Source of the DNA: Arthrobacter sp. U41
GTDB lineage: Bacteria; Actinomycetota; Actinomycetes; Actinomycetales; Micrococcaceae
DNA length: 64,000 nt
Reading direction: 5' to 3'
NCBI RefSeq assembly: GCF_001750145.1
Contig: NZ_CP015732.1
Location: forward strand, 2,914,001-2,978,000
Shown: in pieces, positions 1-8,699 of the stretch
Position numbering within the stretch: position 1 is the first letter of the stretch
Layout of the letters: every line of letters starts with the position of its first letter
Translations under genes and position numbers: made by a program
Notes under the pieces: model-generated
The model's database searches: none
The model's input: the letters and a program-made list of their open reading frames with translations, nothing else
What the model was told of the DNA's origin: nothing

Positions 1-708
1 CACGCAGAAGGCACCGGCCTCGGCCAGGGCGACGGCGTCATCGACCAGCCGCTGGGCGTCATCGCCGCGGCCCTGGACGCGGTAGCCGCCGAGGGCGTGC
101 TCGCTCTGCGGGGTGAATCCGATGTGCGCCATCACCGGAATGCCGGCCTGGACCATGGCGCGGACGGTCTCGGCGTAGAACTTGCCGCCCTCGATCTTGA
201 CCGCGTGGGCGAGTCCTTCCTTGAGGAACCGGACCCCGGTGGCCACCGCCTGCTGGGCGGAGACCTCATAGCTGCCGAAGGGCAGGTCCGCCACGACGAG
301 GGCCCGCTTGGCCGAGCGGGTGACGGCGCGGCACAGCGGGAGCAGTTCGTCCACGGTGACGGGCAGGCTGGTTTCGTTGCCGAAGACATTGTTGGAGGCC
401 GAGTCGCCCACGAGGAGGACCTCGATGCCGGCCTGGTCGAAGATTTCCGCCGTGTACTGGTCGTAGGCGGTCAGCATCGCGAAGCGCTCACCGTTGAGCT
501 TGGCCTGGCGCAGGTGGTGGGTGCGGACCTTCGCCACCGGCTTCCGGGCGCCGGCCTCGGGACCTGCGGCCGGACCTGCGGCCGGACCTGCGGCCGGACC
601 TGCGGCCGGGGCCGCGGGCTGGCTTGTGGCCGGGGCCGCCGGGCCGTTGCCGTAGGGTGCAGGTAGTTCTGCGGGCATGCTGGAATCGGGGCTGGTGCTT
701 GTGGCCAT
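1..708 (-). CDS. panB: 3-methyl-2-oxobutanoate hydroxymethyltransferase, N-terminal 236 residues (partial)
   Basis: PanB makes ketopantoate from 2-oxoisovalerate and methylene-tetrahydrofolate, the first committed step of pantothenate and CoA synthesis in the cytoplasm. The reading frame runs off the window start, so the C-terminus is not seen. The core begins near residue 59 with KVRTHHL, followed by LTAYDQY, the metal-site [11 protein letters not shown], and VKIEGG. Residues 1-55 are an Ala/Pro/Gly-rich extension with four AAGP-type repeats, which PanB does not need; the core alone matches the usual family start. The ATG at 708 has no Shine-Dalgarno but sits six bases after TACGCT, which supports a leaderless start. 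A second in-frame ATG at codon 11 is an alternative. It is divergent from glnA2, as in mycobacteria. Confidence 0.93.
   Translation of the reverse strand, partial: MATSTSPDSSMPAELPAPYGNGPAAPATSQPAAPAAGPAAGPAAGPAAGPEAGARKPVAKVRTHHLRQAKLNGERFAMLTAYDQYTAEIFDQAGIEVLLVGDSASNNVFGNETSLPVTVDELLPLCRAVTRSAKRALVVADLPFGSYEVSAQQAVATGVRFLKEGLAHAVKIEGGKFYAETVRAMVQAGIPVMAHIGFTPQSEHALGGYRVQGRGDDAQRLVDDAVALAEAGAFCV
561..608. repeat. four 12-bp tandem repeats inside panB
   Basis: The unit gacctgcggccg occurs four times head to tail at 561, 573, 585 and 597. It encodes the repeated Ala-Ala-Gly-Pro stretch of the PanB N-terminal extension. The unit length is a multiple of three, so changes in copy number would keep the frame. 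Confidence 0.9.
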
Positions 709-714
709 GGCACG

Positions 715-720
715 AGCGTA
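715..720 (-). promoter_or_regulatory. -10 hexamer of panB, leaderless spacing
   Basis: On the minus strand TACGCT is followed by six bases and then the ATG at 708. This would place the transcription start at or next to the A of the start codon. Confidence 0.5.
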
Positions 721-783
721 GTGCGATACCGAGTGTCCTAGCTACTTCGCTCCAGCCCGTGGGCGGGTGAATCACATCACACG

Positions 784-814
784 GGCACCGGCCCGCCGCC
801 CGGGCGCCGGTGCC
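784..814. other. inverted repeat between panB and glnA2
   Basis: Nine-base arms GGCACCGGC and GCCGGTGCC flank a 13-base loop in the divergent panB/glnA2 intergenic region. It could be an operator or simply a GC-rich hairpin. Nothing in the sequence decides which. Confidence 0.4.
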
Positions 815-972
815 GGACGGCGAAATTCGGGGTCCGGCGGTAAACGCTGTGTTACGCGGGGCCGCTACTTCAGCAATCGCTGGCAATGATTAGTAAAGTG
901 AATCGTGAGCAGCTGCGGGACCCAGGTACGACGGGCCCGGGGCACTGACGAAAGAACCGGAAAGAGGCCAGT

Positions 973-2313
973 ATGGACCGCCAGCAAGAGTTTGTCCTGC
1001 GGACGATCGAAGAGCGCGACGTGCGGTTCGTGCGGCTGTGGTTCACCGACGTCGTCGGCTCGCTGAAGTCGGTGGCGCTGGCCCCGGCCGAGGTTGAAGG
1101 CGCGTTCGAGGAGGGCTTGGGTTTTGACGGCTCCTCCATCGAGGGCCTCGCCCGCGTGTTCGAATCCGACATGCTGGCCCAGCCGGACCCCGCCACCTTC
1201 CAGATCCTGCCGTGGCGCGGCGAGACCGAGGCGACGTCGCGGATGTTCTGCGACATTCTGACGCCCGACGGCGAACCCTCCGCTGCTGATCCCCGCAACG
1301 TCCTCAAGCGCAACCTGGCCAAGGCCGCGGACATGGGCTTCACCTGCTACACCCACCCCGAGATCGAGTTTTACCTGCTCAAGTCCCAGCAACCGGGTCC
1401 GGACGGTTCCCCCGTCCCCGTCGATGAGGGCGGCTACTTCGACCACGTTCCGGGCGGTGTGGCCCAGGACTTCCGCCGCACGGCCGTGACCATGCTGGAG
1501 TCAGTCGGCATCTCGGTCGAGTTCAGCCACCACGAGGCCGGTCCCGGCCAGAACGAGATCGACCTGCGCTACGCGGATGCCCTGCAGACCGCGGACAACA
1601 TTATGACGTTCCGCACCGTGATCAAAGAGGTCGCGCTGCAGCAGGGCACCTACGCCACCTTTATGCCAAAACCGTTCACGGCCCACCCGGGTTCGGGCAT
1701 GCACACCCACTTCTCGCTCTTCGAGGGCGACACGAACGCCTTCTACGAGGCCGGCGCCGAATTCCAGCTCTCCGAGACGGCCCGTCAGTTCATCGCCGGC
1801 ATCCTCAAGCACGCCCCGGAGTTCACTGCCGTCACCAACCAGTTCGTGAATTCCTACAAGCGGCTCTGGGGCGGGGGAGAAGCCCCGAGCTACCTCAGCT
1901 GGGGCCACAACAACCGCTCCGCCCTGGTCCGCGTCCCGCTGTACAAGCCCGGCAAGGGCCAGTCGGCGCGGATCGAATACCGCGGCATCGACTCGGCGGC
2001 CAACCCCTACCTGGCCTACGCCGTGCTGCTCGGTGCCGGGCTCAAGGGCATCGAGGAGGGCTACCAGCTCCCCGCCGCAGCCGAGGACGACATCTGGTCA
2101 CTGAGCTCGGCCGAGCGCCGCGCGATGGGCCACGACCCGCTTCCGGCCAGCCTGCACGACGCCATCCGCTCGATGGAGGACTCCGAGCTCATGCCGCAGA
2201 TCCTCGGTGAGCAGGTCTTCGAACACTTCCTGCGCAACAAGCGGGCCGAGTGGCAGGACTACCGCCTCCAGGTCACGCCCTACGAGCTGCAGCGCAACCT
2301 CGGCATCCTTTAG
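973..2313 (+). CDS. glnA2: glutamine synthetase-like protein, GlnA2 type
   Basis: A 446-residue member of the glutamine synthetase family, which makes glutamine from glutamate, ammonia and ATP. Some actinobacterial GlnA2 proteins are thought to use other amines. Recognisable parts are the beta-grasp N-terminus with VGSLKSV, the metal-site strands EIEFYLL and NEIDLRY, GSGMHTHFSLF, and the glutamate/ATP loop NSYKRLWGGGEAPSYLSWG. The loop that carries the adenylylated Tyr in regulated enzymes reads DDIWSLSSAER here and has no Tyr, so GlnE is not expected to modify this protein. The ATG follows GAAAGAGG. Downstream glnE starts nine bases after the stop, so the two form an operon. A possible promoter upstream is TTCAGC (870) and TAGTAA with a 16-base spacer. 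Confidence 0.92.
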   Translation: MDRQQEFVLRTIEERDVRFVRLWFTDVVGSLKSVALAPAEVEGAFEEGLGFDGSSIEGLARVFESDMLAQPDPATFQILPWRGETEATSRMFCDILTPDGEPSAADPRNVLKRNLAKAADMGFTCYTHPEIEFYLLKSQQPGPDGSPVPVDEGGYFDHVPGGVAQDFRRTAVTMLESVGISVEFSHHEAGPGQNEIDLRYADALQTADNIMTFRTVIKEVALQQGTYATFMPKPFTAHPGSGMHTHFSLFEGDTNAFYEAGAEFQLSETARQFIAGILKHAPEFTAVTNQFVNSYKRLWGGGEAPSYLSWGHNNRSALVRVPLYKPGKGQSARIEYRGIDSAANPYLAYAVLLGAGLKGIEEGYQLPAAAEDDIWSLSSAERRAMGHDPLPASLHDAIRSMEDSELMPQILGEQVFEHFLRNKRAEWQDYRLQVTPYELQRNLGIL

Positions 2314-2322
2314 GCGGCCCCG

Positions 2323-5300
2323 GTGAGCCTGGCACGACGCCTTATTGCGGCCGGTTTCAGCGATCTGGAAAAGGGTGAACGTTTCCTGGCCGCCCCCGAG
2401 CTCGAGGGCCTGGACCAGGACATCCTCTTCGCCGGGCTGCAGCTCGCCGCGAACCCTGACACGGCGCTGCAGTCGCTGGTCCGGCTGATCGAAAAGCACC
2501 AGGATCTGCGGAAGCTGGCGGTCGCGGAGCTGGAACGCAGCGAACCGATGTACCGGGTACTGGGCGCCTCGGAGGCGCTGGGTGAGTTCCTGATCCGCCA
2601 CCCTGAACATCTGGACGCCTTCGAGGTGACGGCCAGCCCGGAACCGCGGGCCGCGGACGCCGCCGTTTTACGCGCCCGGCTGCTGAATTCCGTGCGGGCC
2701 GATCCGAAATCCCCCCGCCCGGTGGCTTCGCTGACCGGGCAGGAAGGCTACGTCGCGCTGCGCACGGAGTACCGGCGCGGCCTCGTCGAGCTCGCCGTCA
2801 AAGACCTCTGCGCCGCCGACCCGCTGGACTTTATGCCCGCGGCGGGCGCCGAACTGGCGGACCTCGCCGGCGCCGCCATCGAGGCGGCCCTGGCCGTCTC
2901 CCGGGCCGAGGCCGCCGAACACTTCAGCGCCACGGAGGTGGCCGACGTCGGACTCGCCGTCATCGGCATGGGCAAATGCGGTGCCCGCGAACTCAACTAC
3001 ATCTCCGACGTCGACGTCATTTACGTCATCGAATCCGGCGGGCTCGACGATTCGCGCGCCAACACGATCGGCACCGCCCTCGCCTCCGGCATCTCCCGGG
3101 CCATCATGTCCATCGGCCGCGAACCCGGGCTCTGGGAGGTCGACGCCAACCTGCGCCCCGAGGGCAAGTCCGGACCGCTGGTCAGGACCCTGGCCTCGCA
3201 CGAGAGCTACTACGCCCGCTGGGCCGAGAGCTGGGAGTTCCAGGCGCTGCTGAAAGCCCGGACCATCGCCGGGGACACCGATCTCGGCGCCCGCTACGAA
3301 GCCGCCGTCGCGCCGCTGATCTGGTCCTCCGCCGGCCGGGAAGGCTTCGTCGAGTCGGTCCGCTCGATGCGCCGCCGGGTCACCGAACACATCCCCGCGG
3401 AAGAGGAACAGCGGCAGATCAAACTGGGCCGCGGGGGACTGCGCGACGTCGAATTCACCGTCCAGCTGCTGCAGCTGGTGCACGGCAAATCCGACGAGAC
3501 CCTGCGCTGCCGGGACACCACCTCGGCCATCGCGGCGTTGTCCGCCGGCGGCTATATCGGCCGCTCCGACGCCGCCGAGTTCGACCGCTGCTACCGCTAC
3601 CTGCGGCTGCTGGAACACCGGATCCAGCTCTTCCAGATGCGCCGCACCCACCTCATGCCGGTCTCGGAAGCCTCGCTGCGGGCCCTTGGCAAAGCCGTGC
3701 TCGGACCCTTCTCCAGCGAACGGCCCAAACCTGATGCCCTGGTCGGGGCCTGGCGGAAGACCAAACGCTCCGTCCGCGAGCTGCACGAACGTATCTTCTA
3801 CCGCCCGCTGCTCAACACCGCGGCGGCCCTCAGCAGCGAGGAAGCCAAGCTCAGCCCGGAAGCCGCGCAGGGGCGGCTCGCCGCCCTGGGCTACCTCGAC
3901 CCGAGCGGCGCCATGCGCCACATCGAAGCGCTCACCGGCGGAGTCAGCCGCCGCGCCGCGCTCCAGCGACAGCTCCTGCCGATCCTGCTTGGCTGGCTCG
4001 CGGAGGGCGTGGACCCCGACGGCGGCCTGCTGGCGTTCCGCCGCGTCAGTGAGGCGCTCGGCACCACCCACTGGTACCTCGGCATGCTGCGGGACTCGAC
4101 GGCGGCGGCCGAGCGGCTGTGCCACGTGCTCTCCAACTCCCGGCTGATCGCGGACCTGCTGGAGGTCTCGCCCGAATCGGTCGCCTGGCTCGGCTCCGAC
4201 AAGGAACTGGTGCCGTTGACGTTCGAGGCGCAGTGGCTCGAGATCGCCTCCAAGATGTCCCGCCACGCCGAGCCGGAAAGCGCCATGCGCCTGATCCGGT
4301 TGATCCGGCGCCGCGAGATCCTCCGGATCGCGATCGCGGACAGCGCGGGACTGCTGGACCAGGACCAGGTCGGTGCAGCGCTGGCCGACACGGACCGGGC
4401 CGCGGTCCTGGGCGCCCTGCGCGTTGCGGAAACCATGGTCACCGCCGAGGAGCCGCTCAAAACGCATGTGCTCGTGGTCGCCATGGGACGGCAGGGCGGC
4501 CGGGAAATCGGCTACGGCTCGGACGCCGATGTTATCTACGTGCACCGCGGGCTTCCCGGAGTCCCGGAGGACGAGGCCCAGCAGCAGGCCCTGCAGATCG
4601 TGAGCCGGCTCTCCAGCCTGCTGACCCAGCCGCTGAAGCCTGCCATCCTGGCCGAACGCGTCCTGATGGTCGATGCGGACCTCCGTCCCGAGGGCAAGAG
4701 CGGGCCCATGGTGCGATCGCTGGAGTCCTACGCCGAGTACTACCGCCGGTGGTCGCTCGTGTGGGAGGCGCAGGCGCTGCTGCGCGCGCGCCCCATGGCC
4801 GGAGACGATGAGCTGGCCGCCGACTTCGTGGCCCTGATCGACTCCGTCCGCTACCCCGAGACCCTCTCCGAGCACGACGTCCGCGAAGTCCGGCGGGTGA
4901 AGGCACGGGTCGAGGCCGAACGGCTGCCCCGCGGCGCAGATCCGGCCCGGCACCTCAAACTCGGCCGCGGCGGATTGAGCGACGTCGAATGGCTGGCCCA
5001 GCTGCTCCAGCTGCAGCACGCCGGCAGGCATCCCGAGCTGCGGACCACCTCCACGGTGGAGGCACTCGAGGCTGCGGCCGCCGTCGGGCTCCTGGATGCG
5101 GGGGACGTGGACATCCTCCTCCGGGCCTGGCGCCTGGCGAGCCGGGTCCGGTCAGCCAACGTGATCTGGACCGGCCGGGCCTCGGATGTGCTGCCGTCCT
5201 CCCGCCGCGATCTGGAAGCGGTGGCCCGCTGGTGCGGCTACGGGCAGGGCAACGCCGCCGCCTTCGAAGAGGACTATCTGAGGCTGAGCCGTCGGGCCCG

Positions 5301-5334
5301 GGGCGTGTTCGAACGGGTTTTTTACGGCCAGTGA
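2323..5334 (+). CDS. glnE: bifunctional glutamine synthetase adenylyltransferase/deadenylyltransferase
   Basis: GlnE adds or removes AMP on the regulatory Tyr of glutamine synthetase in response to nitrogen status. The 1003-residue protein has the family's two nucleotidyltransferase domains. The N-terminal one (deadenylylation in the family) has GMGKCGARELNY then SDVDVIYV near residues 215-235. The C-terminal one (adenylylation) has MGRQGGREIGYGSDADVIYV near 721-740. Both keep the acidic metal residues, and each is followed by an LRPEGKSGP motif and an LGRGGL..DVE motif. The GTG start lies nine bases after the glnA2 stop. The likely substrate is the GlnA encoded at 6521-7945, which has the target Tyr, rather than its operon partner GlnA2. 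Confidence 0.95.
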   Translation: MSLARRLIAAGFSDLEKGERFLAAPELEGLDQDILFAGLQLAANPDTALQSLVRLIEKHQDLRKLAVAELERSEPMYRVLGASEALGEFLIRHPEHLDAFEVTASPEPRAADAAVLRARLLNSVRADPKSPRPVASLTGQEGYVALRTEYRRGLVELAVKDLCAADPLDFMPAAGAELADLAGAAIEAALAVSRAEAAEHFSATEVADVGLAVIGMGKCGARELNYISDVDVIYVIESGGLDDSRANTIGTALASGISRAIMSIGREPGLWEVDANLRPEGKSGPLVRTLASHESYYARWAESWEFQALLKARTIAGDTDLGARYEAAVAPLIWSSAGREGFVESVRSMRRRVTEHIPAEEEQRQIKLGRGGLRDVEFTVQLLQLVHGKSDETLRCRDTTSAIAALSAGGYIGRSDAAEFDRCYRYLRLLEHRIQLFQMRRTHLMPVSEASLRALGKAVLGPFSSERPKPDALVGAWRKTKRSVRELHERIFYRPLLNTAAALSSEEAKLSPEAAQGRLAALGYLDPSGAMRHIEALTGGVSRRAALQRQLLPILLGWLAEGVDPDGGLLAFRRVSEALGTTHWYLGMLRDSTAAAERLCHVLSNSRLIADLLEVSPESVAWLGSDKELVPLTFEAQWLEIASKMSRHAEPESAMRLIRLIRRREILRIAIADSAGLLDQDQVGAALADTDRAAVLGALRVAETMVTAEEPLKTHVLVVAMGRQGGREIGYGSDADVIYVHRGLPGVPEDEAQQQALQIVSRLSSLLTQPLKPAILAERVLMVDADLRPEGKSGPMVRSLESYAEYYRRWSLVWEAQALLRARPMAGDDELAADFVALIDSVRYPETLSEHDVREVRRVKARVEAERLPRGADPARHLKLGRGGLSDVEWLAQLLQLQHAGRHPELRTTSTVEALEAAAAVGLLDAGDVDILLRAWRLASRVRSANVIWTGRASDVLPSSRRDLEAVARWCGYGQGNAAAFEEDYLRLSRRARGVFERVFYGQ

Positions 5335-5368
5335 CCGCCCGGCAGCGCTCCCGCCGCGCACCGGGCGG
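5335..5368 (+). terminator. GC hairpin after glnE
   Basis: Arms CCGCCCGG and CCGGGCGG (8 bp) flank an 18-base loop just after the glnE stop. No T-tract follows, so this is only a candidate terminator. Confidence 0.35.
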
Positions 5369-5382
5369 GCAGCGTCCGGGGG

Positions 5383-5412
5383 CTGACACTCCCGAGGGCG
5401 CGGTGCTACCTT
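5383..5412 (+). promoter_or_regulatory. promoter of the VOC gene, leaderless spacing
   Basis: CTGACA (5383-5388) is followed by 18 bases and TACCTT (5407-5412). Six more bases lead to the ATG at 5419. This is the most complete -35/-10 pair among the leaderless-type starts in the window. Confidence 0.55.
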
Positions 5413-5418
5413 ATCCGC

Positions 5419-5835
5419 ATGGCCAGACAACTCTTTGTGAACCTCCCCGTCAAGGACCTCGACAGGACGGTGGAGTTTTTCACCGCCCTGGGCTTCTCCT
5501 TCAACCCTGACTTCACCGACGAGAACGCCACCTGCATGATCGTCAACGACGGCGCCTTCGTGATGTTGCTCGTCGAGGCGTATTTCAAGACCTTCACGTC
5601 CAAGGCTGTCGCGGATGCCTCAGGTGCTGCCGAGGTCATCATGTCCTTCTCCCTGGACAGCCGGGAGGCGGTCGACGAGCTCGTCCGGAAGGCCCTTACC
5701 GCCGGCGGCGCACCCTCCCAGGAAGCCCAGGACTACGGCTTTATGTATACCCACAGCTTCCAGGACCCGGACGATCACCTCTGGGAAGTCTTCTGGATGG
5801 ACCCGGCCGGGCCCCCGAAGGACGCCGCTCTCTGA
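5419..5835 (+). CDS. VOC family (glyoxalase-like) protein
   Basis: A 138-residue vicinal-oxygen-chelate fold protein. It starts with the beta-strand LFVNLPVKDLDRTVEFF typical of the glyoxalase/bleomycin-resistance superfamily. It ends with DPDDHLWEVFWMD, where the second betaalphabetabetabeta repeat supplies a metal-ligand Glu. VOC proteins include glyoxalases, dioxygenases and antibiotic-binding proteins, and the substrate cannot be told from sequence. It is a free-standing gene with its own promoter between glnE and a GNAT gene. No Shine-Dalgarno is present. Confidence 0.85.
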   Translation: MARQLFVNLPVKDLDRTVEFFTALGFSFNPDFTDENATCMIVNDGAFVMLLVEAYFKTFTSKAVADASGAAEVIMSFSLDSREAVDELVRKALTAGGAPSQEAQDYGFMYTHSFQDPDDHLWEVFWMDPAGPPKDAAL

Positions 5836-5880
5836 GCCAGTGAACCGGTCCGGGCGGCGGGGGCACCCCGCTGGCTTGGG

Positions 5881-5886
5881 TACGCT
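5881..5886 (+). promoter_or_regulatory. -10 hexamer of the GNAT gene, leaderless spacing
   Basis: TACGCT is followed by TCTGTC and then the ATG at 5893. No convincing -35 is seen. Confidence 0.45.
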
Positions 5887-5892
5887 TCTGTC

Positions 5893-6408
5893 ATGCCTGA
5901 CAACGTGTGGCTGATGCCGCTGGAAGACCTCGACGACGACGCCCGCGCCATCAAGCTGGGCGAGATCGCCGAACTGGAAGTCACCGAAGACCAGCGGAGA
6001 TTCGTCGGCGACCCGCTGCGGATGGTGCTCATCGGGCTCGAGGAGGACTCCCGGCACCCCTTCGCGATTGACGCCAACGGATCCGCGGTCGGGGTCCTGA
6101 CACTGCAGTCCGGTGCCGCGACCCTGGCCGGCTGGGCGGACGACGACTCGGTCTGGCTGCTGCGCGGGTTCCTGATCGACCGCCGGCAGCAGGGCAAGGG
6201 CCTCGGCACGCTGGCAGCGGATGCCGCCGTCCGGGCGGCCGCGAAACTGACGGCGGCCGGCGGCGGCGGGCAGACCGGCGTCGTGCTGTCCGTCAACGAG
6301 GAAAACCCTGCCGGGCAGGCCGCCTACCGCAAGGCCGGCTTCGAGGACCGCGGCCAGTACCTGGGCGGCGACGCCGGCCCGCAGCGGACGTTCTACCGCG
6401 GGTTCTGA
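5893..6408 (+). CDS. GNAT family N-acetyltransferase
   Basis: A 171-residue single-domain acyltransferase. The acetyl-CoA pyrophosphate loop is visible as RRQQGKGLGTLA near residues 96-107, preceded by the strand VWLLRGFLID and followed by the conserved C-terminal segment NPAGQAAYRKAGF. The overall pattern resembles the aminoglycoside/peptide acetyltransferase branch, but the substrate is unknown. It converges on glnA across a strong hairpin at 6452-6485. Confidence 0.87.
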   Translation: MPDNVWLMPLEDLDDDARAIKLGEIAELEVTEDQRRFVGDPLRMVLIGLEEDSRHPFAIDANGSAVGVLTLQSGAATLAGWADDDSVWLLRGFLIDRRQQGKGLGTLAADAAVRAAAKLTAAGGGGQTGVVLSVNEENPAGQAAYRKAGFEDRGQYLGGDAGPQRTFYRGF

Positions 6409-6451
6409 CCTGCGAGGCGCCCCCGGGCCGTCCTGCTGGCCGACGTCGAAC

Positions 6452-6485
6452 AAAAAGCGGCCCCCACCGCAAGGATGGGGGCCGC
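6452..6485 (-). terminator. Rho-independent terminator of glnA
   Basis: A perfect 10-bp stem GCGGCCCCCA/TGGGGGCCGC with a 9-base loop. On the minus strand it is followed by five T residues (AAAAA at 6452-6456 on the plus strand). It lies 36 bases past the glnA stop and may also stop the convergent GNAT transcript. Confidence 0.85.
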
Positions 6486-6520
6486 CGTCGTGCGATCCTG
6501 TGACGGAAAGCCGCTAGTGG

Positions 6521-7945
6521 CTAGACGCCGTAGTACAGCTCGAACTCGTACGGGTTCGGGCGCAGCGAGAGCGGACGGATCTCGTTCTCGTACTTGTACT
6601 CGATCCAGGTGTCGATCAGGTCCTGGGTGAAGACGCCGCCGGCCTGGAGGAACTCGTTGTCCTCGGCCAGGGCATCCAGGGCCTCTTCGAGCGTGCCGGG
6701 AGCCTTGGGGATGTCCTTGGCTTCCTCGGCGGGGAGCTCGTAGAGGTCCTTGTCGATCGGAGCCGGCGGTTCGATGCGGTTGCGGATGCCGTCAATGCCG
6801 GCCATCAGCTGGGCCGCGAAGGCCAGGTACGGGTTGGAGGAGGGGTCCGGAGCGCGGAACTCGATGCGCTTGGCCTTCGGGTTGGAGCCCGTGATCGGGA
6901 TACGGATACCGGCGGAGCGGTTGCCCTGCGAGTAGACCATGTTGACCGGAGCTTCGAAGCCCTTGACCAGGCGGCGGTAGGAGTTCACCGTCGGGTTGGT
7001 GAAGGCCAGCACGGCTGAGGAGTGCTTCAGCAGGCCGCCGATGTACCAGCGGGCCATGTCGGAGAGGCCGGCGTAGCCCTTCTCGTCGTAGAACAGCGGC
7101 TCGCCACCGGTCCACAGCGACTGGTGGCAGTGCATGCCCGAGCCGTTGTCGCCGAAGACCGGCTTCGGCATGAAGGTGACCGACTTGCCCCACGCATCGG
7201 CGGTGTTCTTGATGACGTACTTGAACTTCTGCAGGTCATCAGCGGCGTGGGTCAGGGTGGTGAACTTGTAGTTGATCTCAGCCTGGCCGGCGGAACCGAC
7301 CTCGTGGTGGCTGCGCTCGACCTCAAGGCCGGCTTCGTCCAGGGCGATGCACATGGCGTCGCGAAGGTCGGCCTGCTTGTCAGTGGGGGAGACCGGGAAA
7401 TAGCCACCCTTGATCGGGGTCTTGTAGCCGAGGTTGCCGCCCACTTCCTCGCGGCCGGTGTTCCAGTGTGCTTCTTCGGAGTCGATCTTGTAGAAGCTGC
7501 CCTGCGGGGAGGACTCGTACTGGACGTTGTCGAAAACGAAGAATTCGGCCTCGGGTGCAAAGAAAGCGGTGTCGGCGATGCCGGTGGAGGCCAGGTAGGC
7601 CTCGGCCTTCTCGGCCACGCCGCGGGGATCGCGGTGGTACGGGTCACCCGTACGCGGGTTCACGATCGAGAAGTTCAACGCGAGGGTCTTCTCAACGCGG
7701 AAAGTATCGAGGAACGCGGTGGTCACGTCCGGGATGAGCTGCATGTCCGACTCGGCGATGCCCTGGAAACCGCGGATCGAAGATCCGTCGAAGAGCTGGC
7801 CGTTGACGAAGAAGTCCGCGTCAACGCTCTTGGCGGGCACATTGAAGTGCTGCTGAACGCCAGGGAGGTCGGTGAAGCGAATATCGACGAATTTTACGTC
7901 TTCGTCTTTGATGAACTTGAGGACTTCGTCCGCAGTCTTGAACAT
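6521..7945 (-). CDS. glnA: glutamine synthetase type I
   Basis: The main ammonia-assimilating enzyme (474 residues), which forms a cytoplasmic dodecamer in this family. Visible signatures are the beta-grasp [10 protein letters not shown], the metal-site segments PEAEFFVFD and [19 protein letters not shown], and [14 protein letters not shown]. The adenylylation loop reads KDLYELP, with the target at Tyr402, equivalent to Tyr397 of E. coli, so this is the beta subtype controlled by GlnE. The ATG follows AAGGAG at a good distance. A four-part GlnR-type operator at 8078-8115 upstream suggests transcriptional nitrogen control as well. A terminator follows at 6452-6485. Confidence 0.96.
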   Translation of the reverse strand: MFKTADEVLKFIKDEDVKFVDIRFTDLPGVQQHFNVPAKSVDADFFVNGQLFDGSSIRGFQGIAESDMQLIPDVTTAFLDTFRVEKTLALNFSIVNPRTGDPYHRDPRGVAEKAEAYLASTGIADTAFFAPEAEFFVFDNVQYESSPQGSFYKIDSEEAHWNTGREEVGGNLGYKTPIKGGYFPVSPTDKQADLRDAMCIALDEAGLEVERSHHEVGSAGQAEINYKFTTLTHAADDLQKFKYVIKNTADAWGKSVTFMPKPVFGDNGSGMHCHQSLWTGGEPLFYDEKGYAGLSDMARWYIGGLLKHSSAVLAFTNPTVNSYRRLVKGFEAPVNMVYSQGNRSAGIRIPITGSNPKAKRIEFRAPDPSSNPYLAFAAQLMAGIDGIRNRIEPPAPIDKDLYELPAEEAKDIPKAPGTLEEALDALAEDNEFLQAGGVFTQDLIDTWIEYKYENEIRPLSLRPNPYEFELYYGV

Positions 7946-8077
7946 CTATGCTCCTTATGCATGTGAAATATCTGGCCGTCAGGCCGTGTGGTCCAGCGCA
8001 GTCCGACAGCGGGAAAAACGCAAAGGTTTACCCCGCTCGTATGCCGCTAGCAACTGTTACCACCCTAAGGACACGGG

Positions 8078-8115
8078 ATTTCCCCGCGGTGTCCGCTTTG
8101 TTTCCGGCAGGTTAC
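8078..8115 (-). promoter_or_regulatory. GlnR-type operator upstream of glnA
   Basis: Read on the minus strand the site is GTAAC-N6-GAAAC-N6-GACAC-N6-GAAAT. This matches the actinobacterial GlnR box (GTnAC-n6-GAAAC twice in tandem) in all four half-sites with exact six-base spacing and two base deviations. It lies 133-170 bases upstream of the glnA ATG and a similar distance from the divergent RDD gene, so either could be the target. glnA is the expected one. Confidence 0.75.
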
Positions 8116-8171
8116 AGAATGCCCTGACGTGTAAACGGTAGTCGCTGTCCACAAGGTGGCCTATCCGTGAC

Positions 8172-8202
8172 CAGAGTGTGGCCTCCAAGGGTCCACACTC
8201 TG
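8172..8202. promoter_or_regulatory. perfect inverted repeat upstream of the RDD gene
   Basis: CAGAGTGTGG and CCACACTCTG, ten-base perfect arms with an 11-base spacer, have arm centres 21 bases apart (two helical turns). The site is centred near -56 of the predicted RDD start. It has the shape of a dimeric repressor/activator site. The regulator is unknown. Confidence 0.45.
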
Positions 8203-8230
8203 AACAGCGCGGGTGGGCGTCCATTGCCGA

Positions 8231-8236
8231 TAGTCT
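8231..8236 (+). promoter_or_regulatory. -10 hexamer of the RDD gene, leaderless spacing
   Basis: TAGTCT, six bases, then GTG at 8243. The spacing supports this GTG as the true start, as there is no Shine-Dalgarno. Confidence 0.5.
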
Positions 8237-8242
8237 AAGAGT

Positions 8243-8680
8243 GTGGTTGATCGCAAAGACATAGGCTCATGGCTCACCGGGCCGGATACATCCGGCATCT
8301 CCAAGTACCCGGGGGAGCGGCTGGGCCTGCCCGAGTCCGGGCCGGGGTCCATCGCCCGGGCCGGCCGGCGCATCGTCGCCATCTGCATTGACTGGGCCAT
8401 CGCGCTGCTGATCAGCAACTACGCATTCGCCGGGGATCCCTGGGCCACCCTTGCCGTGTTCGCCGTCGAGCAGGCGCTGCTGGTCGGCACCCTTGGCTAC
8501 AGCATCGGCCACCGCATCATGGGGATCCACGTCATCCGGCTCGGCGGCGGCCCCGCCGGCCCGTTGCCGGCCCTGGTCCGCACCCTCCTGCTCTGCCTCG
8601 TGATCCCCGCAGTCATCTTTGACCCCGATCACCGTGGGCTGCACGACAAAGCCATGAACACGGTCCTCGTCCGGATCTAG
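8243..8680 (+). CDS. RDD family membrane protein
   Basis: A 145-residue protein of the RDD family, small membrane proteins whose biochemical role is not established. The family start is seen as RAGRRIVAICIDWAIALLISNY (Arg-Asp-rich opening of the first membrane helix). A second hydrophobic segment is WATLAVFAVEQALLVGTLGYSIGH, and a third is LVRTLLLCLVIPAVIFD. It ends with the family motif DHRGLHDKAMNTVLVR. An RDD gene next to glnA and DUF4191 is a conserved actinobacterial arrangement (compare Rv2219A in M. tuberculosis). Confidence 0.88.
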   Translation: MVDRKDIGSWLTGPDTSGISKYPGERLGLPESGPGSIARAGRRIVAICIDWAIALLISNYAFAGDPWATLAVFAVEQALLVGTLGYSIGHRIMGIHVIRLGGGPAGPLPALVRTLLLCLVIPAVIFDPDHRGLHDKAMNTVLVRI

Positions 8681-8699
8681 CGCCGGCCGCCGTGGCGCG

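Noticed and set aside
833..858. GTAA...TTAC dyad upstream of glnA2 as a GlnR box
   Set aside because: Only two outer half-sites fit and the GAAAC elements are missing; the spacing does not follow the n6 rule met by the glnA site.
2668..5031. A 787-codon minus-strand open frame opposite glnE
   Set aside because: Low-complexity shadow frame; glnE has both nucleotidyltransferase domains intact.
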